This document shows positions 52,430 to 62,981 of a DNA stretch of 64,000 bases, piece after piece. The first letter of the stretch is position 1, and each line of letters begins with the position of its first letter. This DNA is from Candidatus Nitrotoga sp. MKT (lineage in GTDB: Bacteria; Pseudomonadota; Gammaproteobacteria; Burkholderiales; Gallionellaceae): assembly GCA_003402345.1 (NCBI GenBank), contig QFXH01000002.1, positions 124,001 to 188,000 of the forward strand, given 5' to 3'. The notes beneath the pieces are model-generated. The model was not told where the DNA came from and did not search any database. It was given only the letters and a program-made list of their open reading frames with translations. The position numbers and the translations under genes were made by a program.

Positions 52430-52955
52430 TTGCTGAACCTGCTGTTGCAATTCCATCACGTTTTACACGACGGAACAGGGGTAGTTTTTGATCCAGCGAA
52501 GTTTGATAGGTTTCTGAAAAATCCGTTAAGCCCTTTAGCGCATCATGAATATTCTTGTCCGGGCGCGGCGCAAAAGCATCAAAGCCAACGCGTTGCATAT
52601 AGAACATCTGGTCACGCAACACATCACCAATCGCACGCAATTCGCCAGCGTAGCCGAGGCGGGCGCGTAAATTATAAGCAATCGAATAGCCACGGCCATC
52701 CGCAAATTTAGGAAAATCAACAGCGATGACAGCAAATTTTTCCACCTCGCCTTTTAATTCTTCCGGCCGCTCATTACTGGCCAACCAAACACCCAATTCA
52801 GCGCGATTTTGCAGCTTGGCCCGTTGCGCCTGCCAAACTTTAAGCGGAACAATGATTTTTCCGGCAGGAACGGTGACTGATTCTGGCGTCTCATTTTCAC
52901 TCAGGCGGAGGATGGTCCAATCATCGCTGACAACAGCTTTATTTTTAATAATCAT
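52422..52955 (-). CDS. DUF934 family protein of the sulfite-reduction operon
   Basis: A 177-residue DUF934 protein. It contains the IIVPLKVWQAQRAKL, GVWLASNERPEELKG, DFPKFADGRGYSIAYNLRAR, GYAGELRAIGDVLRDQMFYM and RVGFDAF segments typical of the family, which is almost always beside cysI in betaproteobacteria. The biochemical role is unknown. It is translated just before cysH and just after cysI. Confidence 0.92.
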   Translation of the reverse strand: MIIKNKAVVSDDWTILRLSENETPESVTVPAGKIIVPLKVWQAQRAKLQNRAELGVWLASNERPEELKGEVEKFAVIAVDFPKFADGRGYSIAYNLRARLGYAGELRAIGDVLRDQMFYMQRVGFDAFAPRPDKNIHDALKGLTDFSETYQTSLDQKLPLFRRVKRDGIATAGSANE

Positions 52956-52960
52956 GATCG

Positions 52961-54706
52961 TTAAAACCTCGATTTACGTTGAACTGTATAGTTATCAGGC
53001 TTGCTTATAAAGCCATAAGCATCTTTATCAACAGTATCTTCTGCATTAATCGGTGTTGCGTACACACATTCTTTAAACGGTGCCATGCCTATCCTACGTA
53101 CTGTGTCGATGAAAAGTTCTTCTTCAAGGCGCTCACGCACATAAACTTGCAACAGCCGATCAATCACCTCAGGCATTTGTTGAAAGTTAAACGAGGGGCC
53201 AATTATTTTACCGATTGCGGCATCGTTACCCTGTGCACCACCAACCGACACTTGGTACCACTCCCCACCATCCTTCTTGTCGACGCCGATAACGCCAATA
53301 TGGCCAACGTGATTATGTCCGCAAGCATTGACGCAACCTGACATATTGAGTTCGATCTCACCAATATCATGTTGGAAATCAATATTATCGAAGCGCTCTG
53401 CAATCATTTTTGCAAGCGGGATCGATCTGGCAAATGCCAGCGTGCAGAAATCCGCACCAGGGCAGCAGATGATATCTGTCAACAAACCAATATTGGGCGA
53501 TGCCATACCATGCTCTGCCGCTTCCTTCCAAAGGCTGATAAGGTCAGATTGTTTAACGTCGGCCAGCACCAAATTCTGCTTATGAGTGACTCGCAATTCG
53601 CCGAAGCTGAAACGATCGGCCATATCTGCCACGGCATCCATTTGCTCCGCACTCGCATCTCCCGGCGCTATGCCCGTTTTCTTCAGTGACAGCACCACAA
53701 CTGCATAGCCCGGAATTTTGTGCGGCTTTACGTTGCGCTGCAACCAATTCGCAAAGGCCTTGTTTTCGGTCTTGTATAAAGCCACACCGGGATCATTGGC
53801 CGGTAATGTTTCATAAGCGGGCGCTGTAAAGTAGGCCGCGACACGGTTCAATTCTTCAACAGTCAACGTGCTCGGGCCGTTTTTGATATCAGCCCAATCC
53901 GCTTCGACCTGACGTCTAAATTCTTCAATTCCGATGGCTTTAACCAATATCTTGATGCGTGACTTATACATATTGTCGCGGCGGCCATATTGGTTGTAGA
54001 CACGCATGATGGACTCAATGTACGTCAACATATGCTGCCACGGCAAAAAGTCGCATATTTCGCTACCGATAATAGGTGTACGTGCCGTACCGCCACCTAC
54101 CAGCACGCGGAAACCAATTTCCCCTTGCTCATTTTTAAGCATGGACAGCCCGATGTCATGCACCGCAATCGCGGCGCGGTCTTCGGCTGCGCCATTTATT
54201 GCAATCTTAAATTTGCGCGGCAAGTAGGCGAACTCTGGATGAAAAGTACTCCACTGGCGAAGTATTTCGGCGTACGGACGCGGGTCAACAATTTCATCTG
54301 CCGCAACACCCGCGTATTCATCGGATGTAATATTACGGATACAGTTACCAGAGGTCTGAATTCCGTGCATTTCAACTGTGGCAAGACCAGCCAAAATATC
54401 TGGCGTATCTTCCAGCTTAAGCCAATTGAACTGGAGATTTTGGCGGGTCGTGAAGTGACCATAGCCACGGTCGTATTTACGCGCGATGTGTGCAAACATG
54501 CGCATCTGCGTAGAGGACACCAAGCCATAGGGCACCGCGATACGCAACATATATGCATGAATTTGCATATAAAGTCCGTTCTGCAATCGCAGCGGACGAA
54601 ACTCATCTTCTGTCAGTTCATCTGACAAACGGCGGCGCACCTGGTCGCGATACTGAGCGACACGCTCATCGACAATTTGATGGTCATAAACATCGTATTT
54701 ATACAT
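52961..54706 (-). CDS. cysI: Sulfite reductase hemoprotein (CysI-type nitrite/sulfite reductase)
   Basis: 581 residues with two ferredoxin-like half-domains and two siroheme/[4Fe-4S] domains. The cluster cysteines are in CCPGADFCTLA and NMSGCVNACGHNHVGHIGVIG, and the siroheme-binding TTRQNLQFNW and TSGNCIRNIT segments are seen. It reduces sulfite to sulfide with six electrons. No flavoprotein cysJ adjoins it, so the donor is probably ferredoxin or another reductase. It is the first gene of the operon. Confidence 0.95.
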   Translation of the reverse strand: MYKYDVYDHQIVDERVAQYRDQVRRRLSDELTEDEFRPLRLQNGLYMQIHAYMLRIAVPYGLVSSTQMRMFAHIARKYDRGYGHFTTRQNLQFNWLKLEDTPDILAGLATVEMHGIQTSGNCIRNITSDEYAGVAADEIVDPRPYAEILRQWSTFHPEFAYLPRKFKIAINGAAEDRAAIAVHDIGLSMLKNEQGEIGFRVLVGGGTARTPIIGSEICDFLPWQHMLTYIESIMRVYNQYGRRDNMYKSRIKILVKAIGIEEFRRQVEADWADIKNGPSTLTVEELNRVAAYFTAPAYETLPANDPGVALYKTENKAFANWLQRNVKPHKIPGYAVVVLSLKKTGIAPGDASAEQMDAVADMADRFSFGELRVTHKQNLVLADVKQSDLISLWKEAAEHGMASPNIGLLTDIICCPGADFCTLAFARSIPLAKMIAERFDNIDFQHDIGEIELNMSGCVNACGHNHVGHIGVIGVDKKDGGEWYQVSVGGAQGNDAAIGKIIGPSFNFQQMPEVIDRLLQVYVRERLEEELFIDTVRRIGMAPFKECVYATPINAEDTVDKDAYGFISKPDNYTVQRKSRF

Positions 54707-54810
54707 TTTCCAATTTCCTTACATTAACGGCGCATTATAAAGCTAAGTTAAGCTAACTTTGCCTCCGCGGCCAATTTTAAAAACGCACTTTATCTATCAA
54801 GTAACAATTT

Positions 54811-55593
54811 TCAATACAGCATCAGCTTGATACCGATAACAGTCAACATGGTTGCCAGAATCGGGCGCAGCACATGGTCTGGGATCTTTATGCCAAGATG
54901 GCTGCCCAAATAGATTCCAGGCAGCGAACCCAGCAGCAAACTGCCCAACAGCCCGTAATTTACCGTACCCAACGCGGCATGACCCAACCCGGCAATCAGG
55001 GTGAGCGGCACCGCGTGTGCAATGTCAGTGCCGACGATCTGGGCCATAGGCGCGCGTGGATAAAGGAACAACAAAACCACCACACCCAACGCACCCGCAC
55101 CAACTGATGAAATTGTTACCAGCACACCCAGAACCGCTCCGGTAAAAATAGTCGCACCTGTTAAATGATGCGCATGCAGTTCGAACATCACACCATCCGG
55201 ACGTCTCCCAAGCTTTATCAAATACGGCTTAAACAGCAGAGCCGCAGCAGTCAACAACAATGCAACGCTTAATACGCTGGTAATCAGCGACTTAAGATGC
55301 TTCTCGTCCAGCGCCAAATAATGGAGCAGCGCCATACTGAGCAAAGCGGCGGGCAGGCTCCCCATCGCCAGCAGCTTAACCACCTTCCAATCTACCGTGC
55401 CGCGTCGTCCATGCACCCAACTGCCGCCCATTTTTGTCAGCGACGCATACAGCAAGTCAGTGCCGACTGCCGTGGCCGGGGCAATGCCGAACATCAACAC
55501 CAGTACCGGCGTCATTAAGGAGCCACCGCCAACGCCGGTCACACCGACCACAAAGCCGACTATAAAACCAGAAAATGTATAAAGCCAATCCAT
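54811..55593 (-). CDS. TauE/SafE-family sulfite/sulfonate exporter
   Basis: A 260-residue membrane protein with about eight hydrophobic segments. The family motif occurs twice (VGVTGVGGGSLMTPVLVLMF near the N-terminus, VTISSVGAGALGVVVLLFLYP in the middle). The position between cysI and cysB suggests sulfite or sulfur-compound export, but the substrate is an inference. It is transcribed with the cys genes, away from cysB. Confidence 0.9.
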   Translation of the reverse strand: MDWLYTFSGFIVGFVVGVTGVGGGSLMTPVLVLMFGIAPATAVGTDLLYASLTKMGGSWVHGRRGTVDWKVVKLLAMGSLPAALLSMALLHYLALDEKHLKSLITSVLSVALLLTAAALLFKPYLIKLGRRPDGVMFELHAHHLTGATIFTGAVLGVLVTISSVGAGALGVVVLLFLYPRAPMAQIVGTDIAHAVPLTLIAGLGHAALGTVNYGLLGSLLLGSLPGIYLGSHLGIKIPDHVLRPILATMLTVIGIKLMLY

Positions 55594-55631
55594 CTAAACT
55601 CCCTAAAACGGCGCGCATGGTAGCGCACCTC

Positions 55632-55656
55632 CATATTGTTATCAAATAACAATATG
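55632..55656. promoter_or_regulatory. CysB-type operator palindrome
   Basis: CATATTGTTA-TCAAA-TAACAATATG is a perfect 10-bp inverted repeat in the cysB/TauE divergent region. A third half-site TATTGTTAT lies at 55673-55681, next to the cysB start. TATAAT at 55666-55671 is a likely -10 of cysB. The layout fits autoregulation by a LysR-type protein. Confidence 0.65.
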
Positions 55657-55694
55657 TTAGTATTTTATAATCTATTGTTATAAGGAAAATTACT

Positions 55695-56615
55695 ATGAAT
55701 TTACAACAATTGCGCTACCTGCATGAGATTGTTAAACGTGAACTCAATATTTCCGATGCAGCGAAAGCTCTATATACCTCACAACCTGGGTTGAGTACGC
55801 AAATAAAATCTTTGGAAGAAGAGCTAGGGATCGAGATATTTATACGCAATGGCAAACGCCTCACCGCAATCACCGAACCAGGCAAGGCCGTGCTCGAAAT
55901 TGCCCAGCGCATGCTTCATGATGTGGACAATTTAAAACAAGTGGGTCAGGAGTTCCGCAGCCAAGATAGTGGCTCACTTACCATCGCCACCACCCATACC
56001 CAGGCGCGTTATGCTTTGCCGCCAGTGGTCAAACAATTCATTGGACGTTATCCAAAAGTCAAACTCAGCCTGCATCAAGGCAGCCCCACCCAAATTGCGC
56101 AACAGGTTCTTAATGGGGAAGCAGACATCGCCATCGCCACGGAAAGTCTGGTTATGTACAACGAGCTGACAACCTTGCCATGCTATGAATGGCACCACTG
56201 CATCGTAGTGCCTGTAGAGCACCCGCTATTGGCGGAAAAAAAATTGACACTGAAAAAAATTGCTCAATATCCCATCATTACTTACGATTTTGCATTTAGC
56301 GGACGGGGCAAGATCAACGCCGCCTTCAATGCACACAATATCACTCCTAACATCGTACTCACTGCTATTGATGCGGACGTAATTAAAACCTATGTGGAAT
56401 TAGGCTTGGGTATCGGCATAGTCGCCCAAATGGCATTTATTCCAGAACGCGATAAACTTTTACGCATGATAGATACTGGCAATCTATTTCAATCCAGCAC
56501 CACGCGTATTGCCATCCGTCGCAACGAATTTCTGCGCGGCTATACGTATCACTTCATCGAATTATTTGCCCCTCACCTTACTCGCGAAGTAGTGACTAAA
56601 GCCCTGCACATTTAA
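55695..56615 (+). CDS. cysB: LysR-type sulfur-assimilation regulator CysB
   Basis: 306 residues. The N-terminal HTH (MNLQQLRYLHEIVKRELNIS, ALYTSQPGLSTQIKSLEEEL) is followed by the CysB-type effector domain with IATTHTQARYALPPVV, the sulfate/O-acetylserine site region ITYDFAFSGRGKINAAF and DADVIKTYVELGLGIGIV. CysB activates cysteine biosynthesis genes, and this one faces the cys cluster across a palindromic operator. AAGGAAAAT precedes the ATG. Confidence 0.95.
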   Translation: MNLQQLRYLHEIVKRELNISDAAKALYTSQPGLSTQIKSLEEELGIEIFIRNGKRLTAITEPGKAVLEIAQRMLHDVDNLKQVGQEFRSQDSGSLTIATTHTQARYALPPVVKQFIGRYPKVKLSLHQGSPTQIAQQVLNGEADIAIATESLVMYNELTTLPCYEWHHCIVVPVEHPLLAEKKLTLKKIAQYPIITYDFAFSGRGKINAAFNAHNITPNIVLTAIDADVIKTYVELGLGIGIVAQMAFIPERDKLLRMIDTGNLFQSSTTRIAIRRNEFLRGYTYHFIELFAPHLTREVVTKALHI

Positions 56616-56659
56616 TCACCAAGTCCATTCACCAGACCAACGCACTCTTGGAATATGCC

Positions 56660-56692
56660 AATAACCCACAACCAACACCACGGTTATTTTTT
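56660..56692 (+). terminator. Possible terminator after cysB
   Basis: AATAACC and GGTTATT can pair around a 15-base loop and are followed by a short T run. It is weak. A second small hairpin, CAGATC-TTTCG-GATCTG, follows at 56710-56726. Confidence 0.45.
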
Positions 56693-56758
56693 GTATCAGG
56701 CAATTGTGGCAGATCTTTCGGATCTGTGATTACAGGGAAACCAACTCCGAAACATTAA

Positions 56759-57688
56759 TTAATCAATATCAAAATAGTCGATATCAATTTTCTTGATGGT
56801 ATAAGTAGCGCTTGTTGAAACGCCGATATTATTGTCGATCATTAGTTGTGTTAGTTTTGCACCATCAATCAATACTATTTTTTTCTGTTGAAGTCGTTTT
56901 GTAAATTCAATGCCATCTTTCGTAAACGACGATGTTGTAATCAGAACTCCCTTTTGTGCGCCATGCCCTTCAAGGCTTCCAGTAAAATCCCTCACTTCAC
57001 GCGAAGGCACAACATTATCAACTCCATATCTTTTGGCTTGCAGATATATGATGTCCAGACCTAATTTATCTTCTTTTATTATTCCGTCAATACCTCCATC
57101 ACCCGTTTTACCTAGTGCCTGCCCTGCATCTTTTCTTGAACCGCCATATCCCATTGCAACAAGCAAATCGACCACAAGTTGCTCGAAAAAATCCGGTGGA
57201 TTTTTTAAGATTGTCTCAAGTAAATCGGCGGCAAGTTGCGACCTTAAATCTTGGTAGGCATTTTCAAGTTGCTCCTCTGGCGTTACTTGATCTATTTCAT
57301 CCTGAATGACGGTATTGATATTTCGTTCATTGCTTTCTACTAAATTTCTTTTTTTATGAAATTCTTCAAATTCTGAAAATTGGTTTAATGTCTTAACCCG
57401 TATTGATTGCAGGTTCAATTTTAATAAATCTAATCCACGTTGCGTGATTGTGAACTTTCCTCTTGATGGAAAATCCAACAAGCAAGCTTTGCCAAAATAA
57501 GATTTTACCCACGCTACCCGATTGTAGAATTTCCTTTGCCCGGATGACATCGTTTCCTGCAAATCGACTTCTGAGAGCTGCAATTGCCGTGCAATTATTT
57601 CACCAATTTCCGGGACAGTACGTTCTTTACCATCACCACAGATTTGCAGAAATGGCAGCATTAAATCTTGAAAGCCGGGAACTGGCAT
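56759..57688 (-). CDS. Mrr-type restriction endonuclease
   Basis: 309 residues. The N-terminal Mrr winged-helix domain (about 1-90; ERTVPEIGEIIARQL, YNRVAWVKSYFGKACLLD) is joined by a charged linker to an Mrr catalytic domain (about 160-290). Catalytic landmarks are FFEQLVVDLLVAMGYGG, GKTGDGGIDGII and YLQAKRY, giving the D-QxK version of the PD-(D/E)xK site. E. coli Mrr cuts methylated DNA. The gene is more AT-rich than its neighbours and stands next to a tRNA, so recent acquisition is plausible. No methylase is nearby. Confidence 0.87.
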   Translation of the reverse strand: MPVPGFQDLMLPFLQICGDGKERTVPEIGEIIARQLQLSEVDLQETMSSGQRKFYNRVAWVKSYFGKACLLDFPSRGKFTITQRGLDLLKLNLQSIRVKTLNQFSEFEEFHKKRNLVESNERNINTVIQDEIDQVTPEEQLENAYQDLRSQLAADLLETILKNPPDFFEQLVVDLLVAMGYGGSRKDAGQALGKTGDGGIDGIIKEDKLGLDIIYLQAKRYGVDNVVPSREVRDFTGSLEGHGAQKGVLITTSSFTKDGIEFTKRLQQKKIVLIDGAKLTQLMIDNNIGVSTSATYTIKKIDIDYFDID

Positions 57689-57804
57689 ATATCCTCTGAT
57701 TTATATTTTTACATCAGCAATGTTACGTTCGGGATGACAACGGCAAGCGTTTACAGATAATAAAAACAAAAAAGCCAGTACATATACTGGCTTAATAAAA
57801 TTCA

Positions 57805-57895
<91 letters not shown>

Positions 57896-57944
57896 GCAGG
57901 GGCAGATTTTACCATCAAAGCATAAAATCAGGCAGAATGTTCAT

Positions 57945-59447
57945 ATGATCAAGCCTATAGATTCATTCTTTTCAAGAATAAAGCTTTTCACGTTCGTACT
58001 GCTGAACGTCGCTTTACTCGCAGCCTGCGCGCCTGAAAAGCCCGCCCAAAAACCATGGCGGGAAGAATTAACAGTCATCGTACCAGCTGAGAATAATGTG
58101 GATTCTGAATTCGAGCTCCAACTCGTTAATCTTTTTGCCGAACAAATGCACGTAAAAATTAAACTTTTGCCATTGCCACTGGATCAAGTCATGAAATCCA
58201 TTGTGACAAATCAGGCACATTTCGCCACATCTGGACTACGCAGCAACGGAAGTGAGAGCGTGAGGTTCGGTCCATCCTATCAAACTGTAGCTGAACAAGC
58301 GGTGTGTAATGGCACACCTCTGCGGCGTATGGAAGGGCTTTTCAAAAAAAATATCGCCGTCATGGCTGGTTCCGCACAAGAAACAGCTTTGCGCGAAGCA
58401 CAGAAAAAATTTCCGGCACTGCACTGGCATACACGCCCTAATCAGTCAGCTGCAAAGCTTCTGAAAGAAGTGGCAGAGGGCAAACTGGAGTGCACTGTCG
58501 CCAACGAAGAACAACTGTCGCTGGCACGCAATTACCATCCCAACCTGGATTCCACAATCGACATTGCTACACCCTCCAATCTAGCGTGGGCATTTGCGCC
58601 GGACGCCGACGCTGAGTTATTGACGGAAGCAGAAAAGTTTTTCACCCTTATTAAACAAGATGGCACTTTGCGCCGCCTGCTGGATCACTATTATGGGCAC
58701 AACAAACAACTGGAGTCAGACGACGCGGTTGCATTTATCACCAAAGCACGGACTGTGTTACCCCACATCCGGAGACTATTTGAAGAAGCCGCTACTTTAA
58801 CCGGAATGGAGTGGCAGCTATTCGCCGCTCTCGCCTATCAAGAATCACATTGGGATCCGCTTGCCACTTCACCCACCAAAGTGCGCGGCATGATGATGCT
58901 AACTGAAGATACCGCTGACCGTATGGGTGTAACCAACCGGCTGGATGCACGCCAGAGCATTATTGGCGGGGCAAAATACCTTCTGATGCTGAAGGAGCAA
59001 CTGCCACTACGTATCAAAGAACCAGATCGCACTTGGCTGGCTTTGGCAGCTTATAACCAAGGATATGGTCATCTTGAGGATGCACGTGTGCTAACACAGC
59101 AACAAGGTAGCAATCCGGATAAATGGGCAGATGTAAAGAAGGTGATGCCGCTACTGGCGCAACCACTGTACTTTGAACAGACCAAATATGGCTATGCACG
59201 CGGTGGCGAAGCGGTCAATCTGGTTGAAATGGTGCGTATGCACCATGACATGTTAAGTAGCCTGCCTTTAGGCACCGTGCCGCGACTACTTACTCCGACG
59301 CAAGATTATAAATTGCTGGAAAAAAGGAAAGGTAAGGATGAAGCACAACTCCATCCACCCTCAAATGCCATCAATGGTCTATCTGTATCCGGTAAATCTC
59401 TCAGCGTCTATCATCCTGCAAGGGAGGGGGCACAACATGCTCGCTAA
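57945..59447 (+). CDS. mltF: Membrane-bound lytic murein transglycosylase F
   Basis: 500 residues from the ATG at 57945. A signal peptide ends in the lipobox LLAAC (about residue 24-28). A periplasmic solute-binding-like domain follows (about 45-270), then an SLT lysozyme-like domain (about 290-440) with the catalytic Glu in LAYQESHWDPLATS, GMMMLTEDTADRMGV and ALAAYNQGYGHLEDA. It cleaves glycan strands of peptidoglycan with anhydro-end formation. An in-frame ATG at 57804 lies inside the tRNA gene on the other strand and is rejected. Confidence 0.94.
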   Translation: MIKPIDSFFSRIKLFTFVLLNVALLAACAPEKPAQKPWREELTVIVPAENNVDSEFELQLVNLFAEQMHVKIKLLPLPLDQVMKSIVTNQAHFATSGLRSNGSESVRFGPSYQTVAEQAVCNGTPLRRMEGLFKKNIAVMAGSAQETALREAQKKFPALHWHTRPNQSAAKLLKEVAEGKLECTVANEEQLSLARNYHPNLDSTIDIATPSNLAWAFAPDADAELLTEAEKFFTLIKQDGTLRRLLDHYYGHNKQLESDDAVAFITKARTVLPHIRRLFEEAATLTGMEWQLFAALAYQESHWDPLATSPTKVRGMMMLTEDTADRMGVTNRLDARQSIIGGAKYLLMLKEQLPLRIKEPDRTWLALAAYNQGYGHLEDARVLTQQQGSNPDKWADVKKVMPLLAQPLYFEQTKYGYARGGEAVNLVEMVRMHHDMLSSLPLGTVPRLLTPTQDYKLLEKRKGKDEAQLHPPSNAINGLSVSGKSLSVYHPAREGAQHAR

Positions 59448-59489
59448 TTCAATTCGCCCCGCCTCCAAGTGCTCACTACATTTCACAGT

Positions 59490-60002
59490 TCACCAAGAGA
59501 ACTTAATAGCCATAACTTTCATGTACTCTTGATTAACACGGCCCAGCATCGTTTCAAGCTCACCTTGCCAAGCCTCCGTCACTTTTAACAAACCTTCCTC
59601 TTTGCACAGCGCTTTAAGAGCAGATGAATCCGGTATATTCTCATTAAGGAGTTGTTTCAAGTTAAGGATCAATTGGTAAAAATCTGCGCAATTTTTTGCG
59701 AAATCCTTGAATCGCATGTCAATTGCCAAATGCCAAAGAACTGGACTCTCCTCTTCTTGGAATGTGCTACCCACTTGCTTTAAATCATCCATCAGATTCA
59801 TGATTTTCTTTTCAGCGGCTTCAAAATCCACTTCGTTCGCTTGTTTATCAATGCGTAACGTTTTTTTGAAAAATATCGCCAGTTTTTGGCAGTTTGTTTG
59901 CAACTCAGCTGCCATTTCTCTGCGCTGGGCAAGAGCATCACTTCTGAGCTCAATGGGGCGCTTCAAAATGGTGCTCAATGTTGAAATTCCCGATACTTCC
60001 AT
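59490..60002 (-). CDS. Unrecognised all-helical protein
   Basis: 170 residues, soluble, rich in Glu, Lys and Leu, and predicted helical throughout by pattern. Segments such as IELRSDALAQRREMAAELQT and FEAAEKKIMNLMDDLKQVGS could form a coiled coil. No signal peptide, Cys cluster or known motif is seen. The start at 60002 is chosen because AAGGAG lies 6-8 bp upstream; an ORF extension to 60032 lacks one. It is convergent with mltF and separated from serS by 130 bp. I do not recognise it. Confidence 0.7.
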   Translation of the reverse strand: MEVSGISTLSTILKRPIELRSDALAQRREMAAELQTNCQKLAIFFKKTLRIDKQANEVDFEAAEKKIMNLMDDLKQVGSTFQEEESPVLWHLAIDMRFKDFAKNCADFYQLILNLKQLLNENIPDSSALKALCKEEGLLKVTEAWQGELETMLGRVNQEYMKVMAIKFSW

Positions 60003-60132
60003 TTCTATCTCCTTATACACATACATCAACACCTACCTATCAGGTAGACACATTTTTTAAAATACCCTAAATATACATTGCTACTGGAAATGGTATATGT
60101 CACAGCATTCCCCATTGCGACAACCATAATCA

Positions 60133-61461
<1,329 letters not shown>

Positions 61462-61474
61462 TTACATGCTGTAA

Positions 61475-62803
61475 TCATTTTTCATTTCTCTTTGCCGCAG
61501 CATCCAGCTCACGAAGGTGGGCCAGTTTTTCTGCGATTTTCGCTTCCAGGCCTCGGTCAGCAGGTTGGTAAAAACTTACCTCCGGCATGCCCTCCGGAAA
61601 ATAATTTTCACCTGCTGCATAGCCTTCCACTTCATTGTGTGCGTAACGATAGTCCTTGCCGTAATCAAGCTGCTTCATCAATTTGGTCGGCGCATTGCGC
61701 AAATGCAACGGCACCGGACGCGATCCATCTTGGGCGACAAAGGCGCGGGCGGCATTATACGCGACATAACCCGCATTCGACTTGGCCGCAGCGGCAAGGT
61801 AGAGCACCGCTTGCGCCAATGCCAGTTCGCCTTCCGGCGAGCCCAGCTGCTCGTAAGTCTGGGCGGCATTCAGCGTTAATTGAATCGCGCGCGGATCGGC
61901 CAGACCAATATCTTCCCATGCCATACGCACAATGCGTCGCGCCAGATAACGCGGATCGGCACCGCCATCCAGCATACGCACCAGCCAATACAGAGCGGCA
62001 TCGGGATTGGAACCCCGCACCGATTTATGCAAAGCGGAGATCTGATCATAGAACGCTTCGCCACCCTTATCGAAACGGCGCAGGTTTTGCGCCAACGTGT
62101 TGTCCAGAAAGTCGGCATCGATACGCGTAACATGTGCGGTCTGAGCGGCGGTTTGTAACTGCTCAAGCACGTTGAGCAAGCGGCGCGCATCACCATCGGC
62201 ATAGCCGACGATGCGTTCACGTACCGCATCGTCAAATTCCACATCCGGCAAGGCAAGCTGTTGCGTGCGTTTGAGCAATTGATTCAATTCCGCCTCGGAC
62301 AAGGCTTGCAGCACATAAATCTGGGCGCGCGACAACAACGCGCTAATCACTTCAAATGAAGGATTCTCAGTGGTTGCGCCGATGAAAGTAACCAAACCCT
62401 GTTCGACGAAAGGCAAGAACGCATCCTGCTGCGATTTATTGAAACGATGTACCTCGTCCACAAATAAAATAGTATGACGCCCACTCTGCTGCAAGGTGTG
62501 CTGCGCTTGCGCAATAGCATCGCGGATGTCCTTCACCCCGGACAGTACCGCCGACAGCGGCACGAACTCGGCATCAAACGCCGAAGCCATAAGCCTGGCC
62601 AAGGTGGTCTTGCCCACTCCAGGTGGCCCCCACAGAATCATGGAATGCAACTTGCCCGATTCAAACGCCAAGCGCAGTGGCCGGCCCGGTCCCAGCAGAT
62701 GGGCTTGCCCGATAACTTCATCAATGTGCTTGGGACGCAGACGCTCGGCTAAGGGCGCGACGGGCGCAGGAGAATCGAACAAATTATCGCGGGTGGTAAA
62801 CAT
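61475..62803 (-). CDS. rarA: Replication-associated recombination protein A (AAA ATPase)
   Basis: A 442-residue MgsA/RarA clamp-loader-like ATPase acting at stalled forks. It has an N-terminal APLAERLRPKHIDEVIGQAH, Walker A WGPPGVGKTTLARL, Walker B ILFVDEVHRFNKSQQDAFLP, sensor 1 FIGATTENPSFEV, and the C-terminal tetramerisation region with KSVRGSNPDAALYWL. It precedes serS in an operon. Confidence 0.96.
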   Translation of the reverse strand: MFTTRDNLFDSPAPVAPLAERLRPKHIDEVIGQAHLLGPGRPLRLAFESGKLHSMILWGPPGVGKTTLARLMASAFDAEFVPLSAVLSGVKDIRDAIAQAQHTLQQSGRHTILFVDEVHRFNKSQQDAFLPFVEQGLVTFIGATTENPSFEVISALLSRAQIYVLQALSEAELNQLLKRTQQLALPDVEFDDAVRERIVGYADGDARRLLNVLEQLQTAAQTAHVTRIDADFLDNTLAQNLRRFDKGGEAFYDQISALHKSVRGSNPDAALYWLVRMLDGGADPRYLARRIVRMAWEDIGLADPRAIQLTLNAAQTYEQLGSPEGELALAQAVLYLAAAAKSNAGYVAYNAARAFVAQDGSRPVPLHLRNAPTKLMKQLDYGKDYRYAHNEVEGYAAGENYFPEGMPEVSFYQPADRGLEAKIAEKLAHLRELDAAAKRNEK

Positions 62804-62888
62804 AATCCGGCAATGATACGAAGAAATTGCATTTTTTAATGCAATTATTAAAGGGCACCTCTAAAATTATAGGCTTGACGATACTATC

Positions 62889-62915
62889 TTCAATAATTCC
62901 AGGGTAATTATTGAA
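62889..62915. repeat. 10-bp perfect inverted repeat
   Basis: TTCAATAATT and AATTATTGAA are separated by 7 bp in the gap between nuoM and rarA. No T run follows; possibly a weak terminator or protein site. Confidence 0.6.
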
Positions 62916-62981
62916 CCGGCCATCAAATAGATTGATTAAAACATCCGGATTTCAGTCTTCGCGGGTATAGCGACGTACTAT

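Noticed and set aside
53990-54625. A 211-codon open frame opposite cysI
   Set aside because: Antisense shadow of cysI; the composition is rich in Arg, Cys and His and has no recognisable fold.
61492-62130. A 212-codon open frame opposite rarA
   Set aside because: Antisense shadow of rarA with a Pro/Arg/His-rich, non-protein-like composition.
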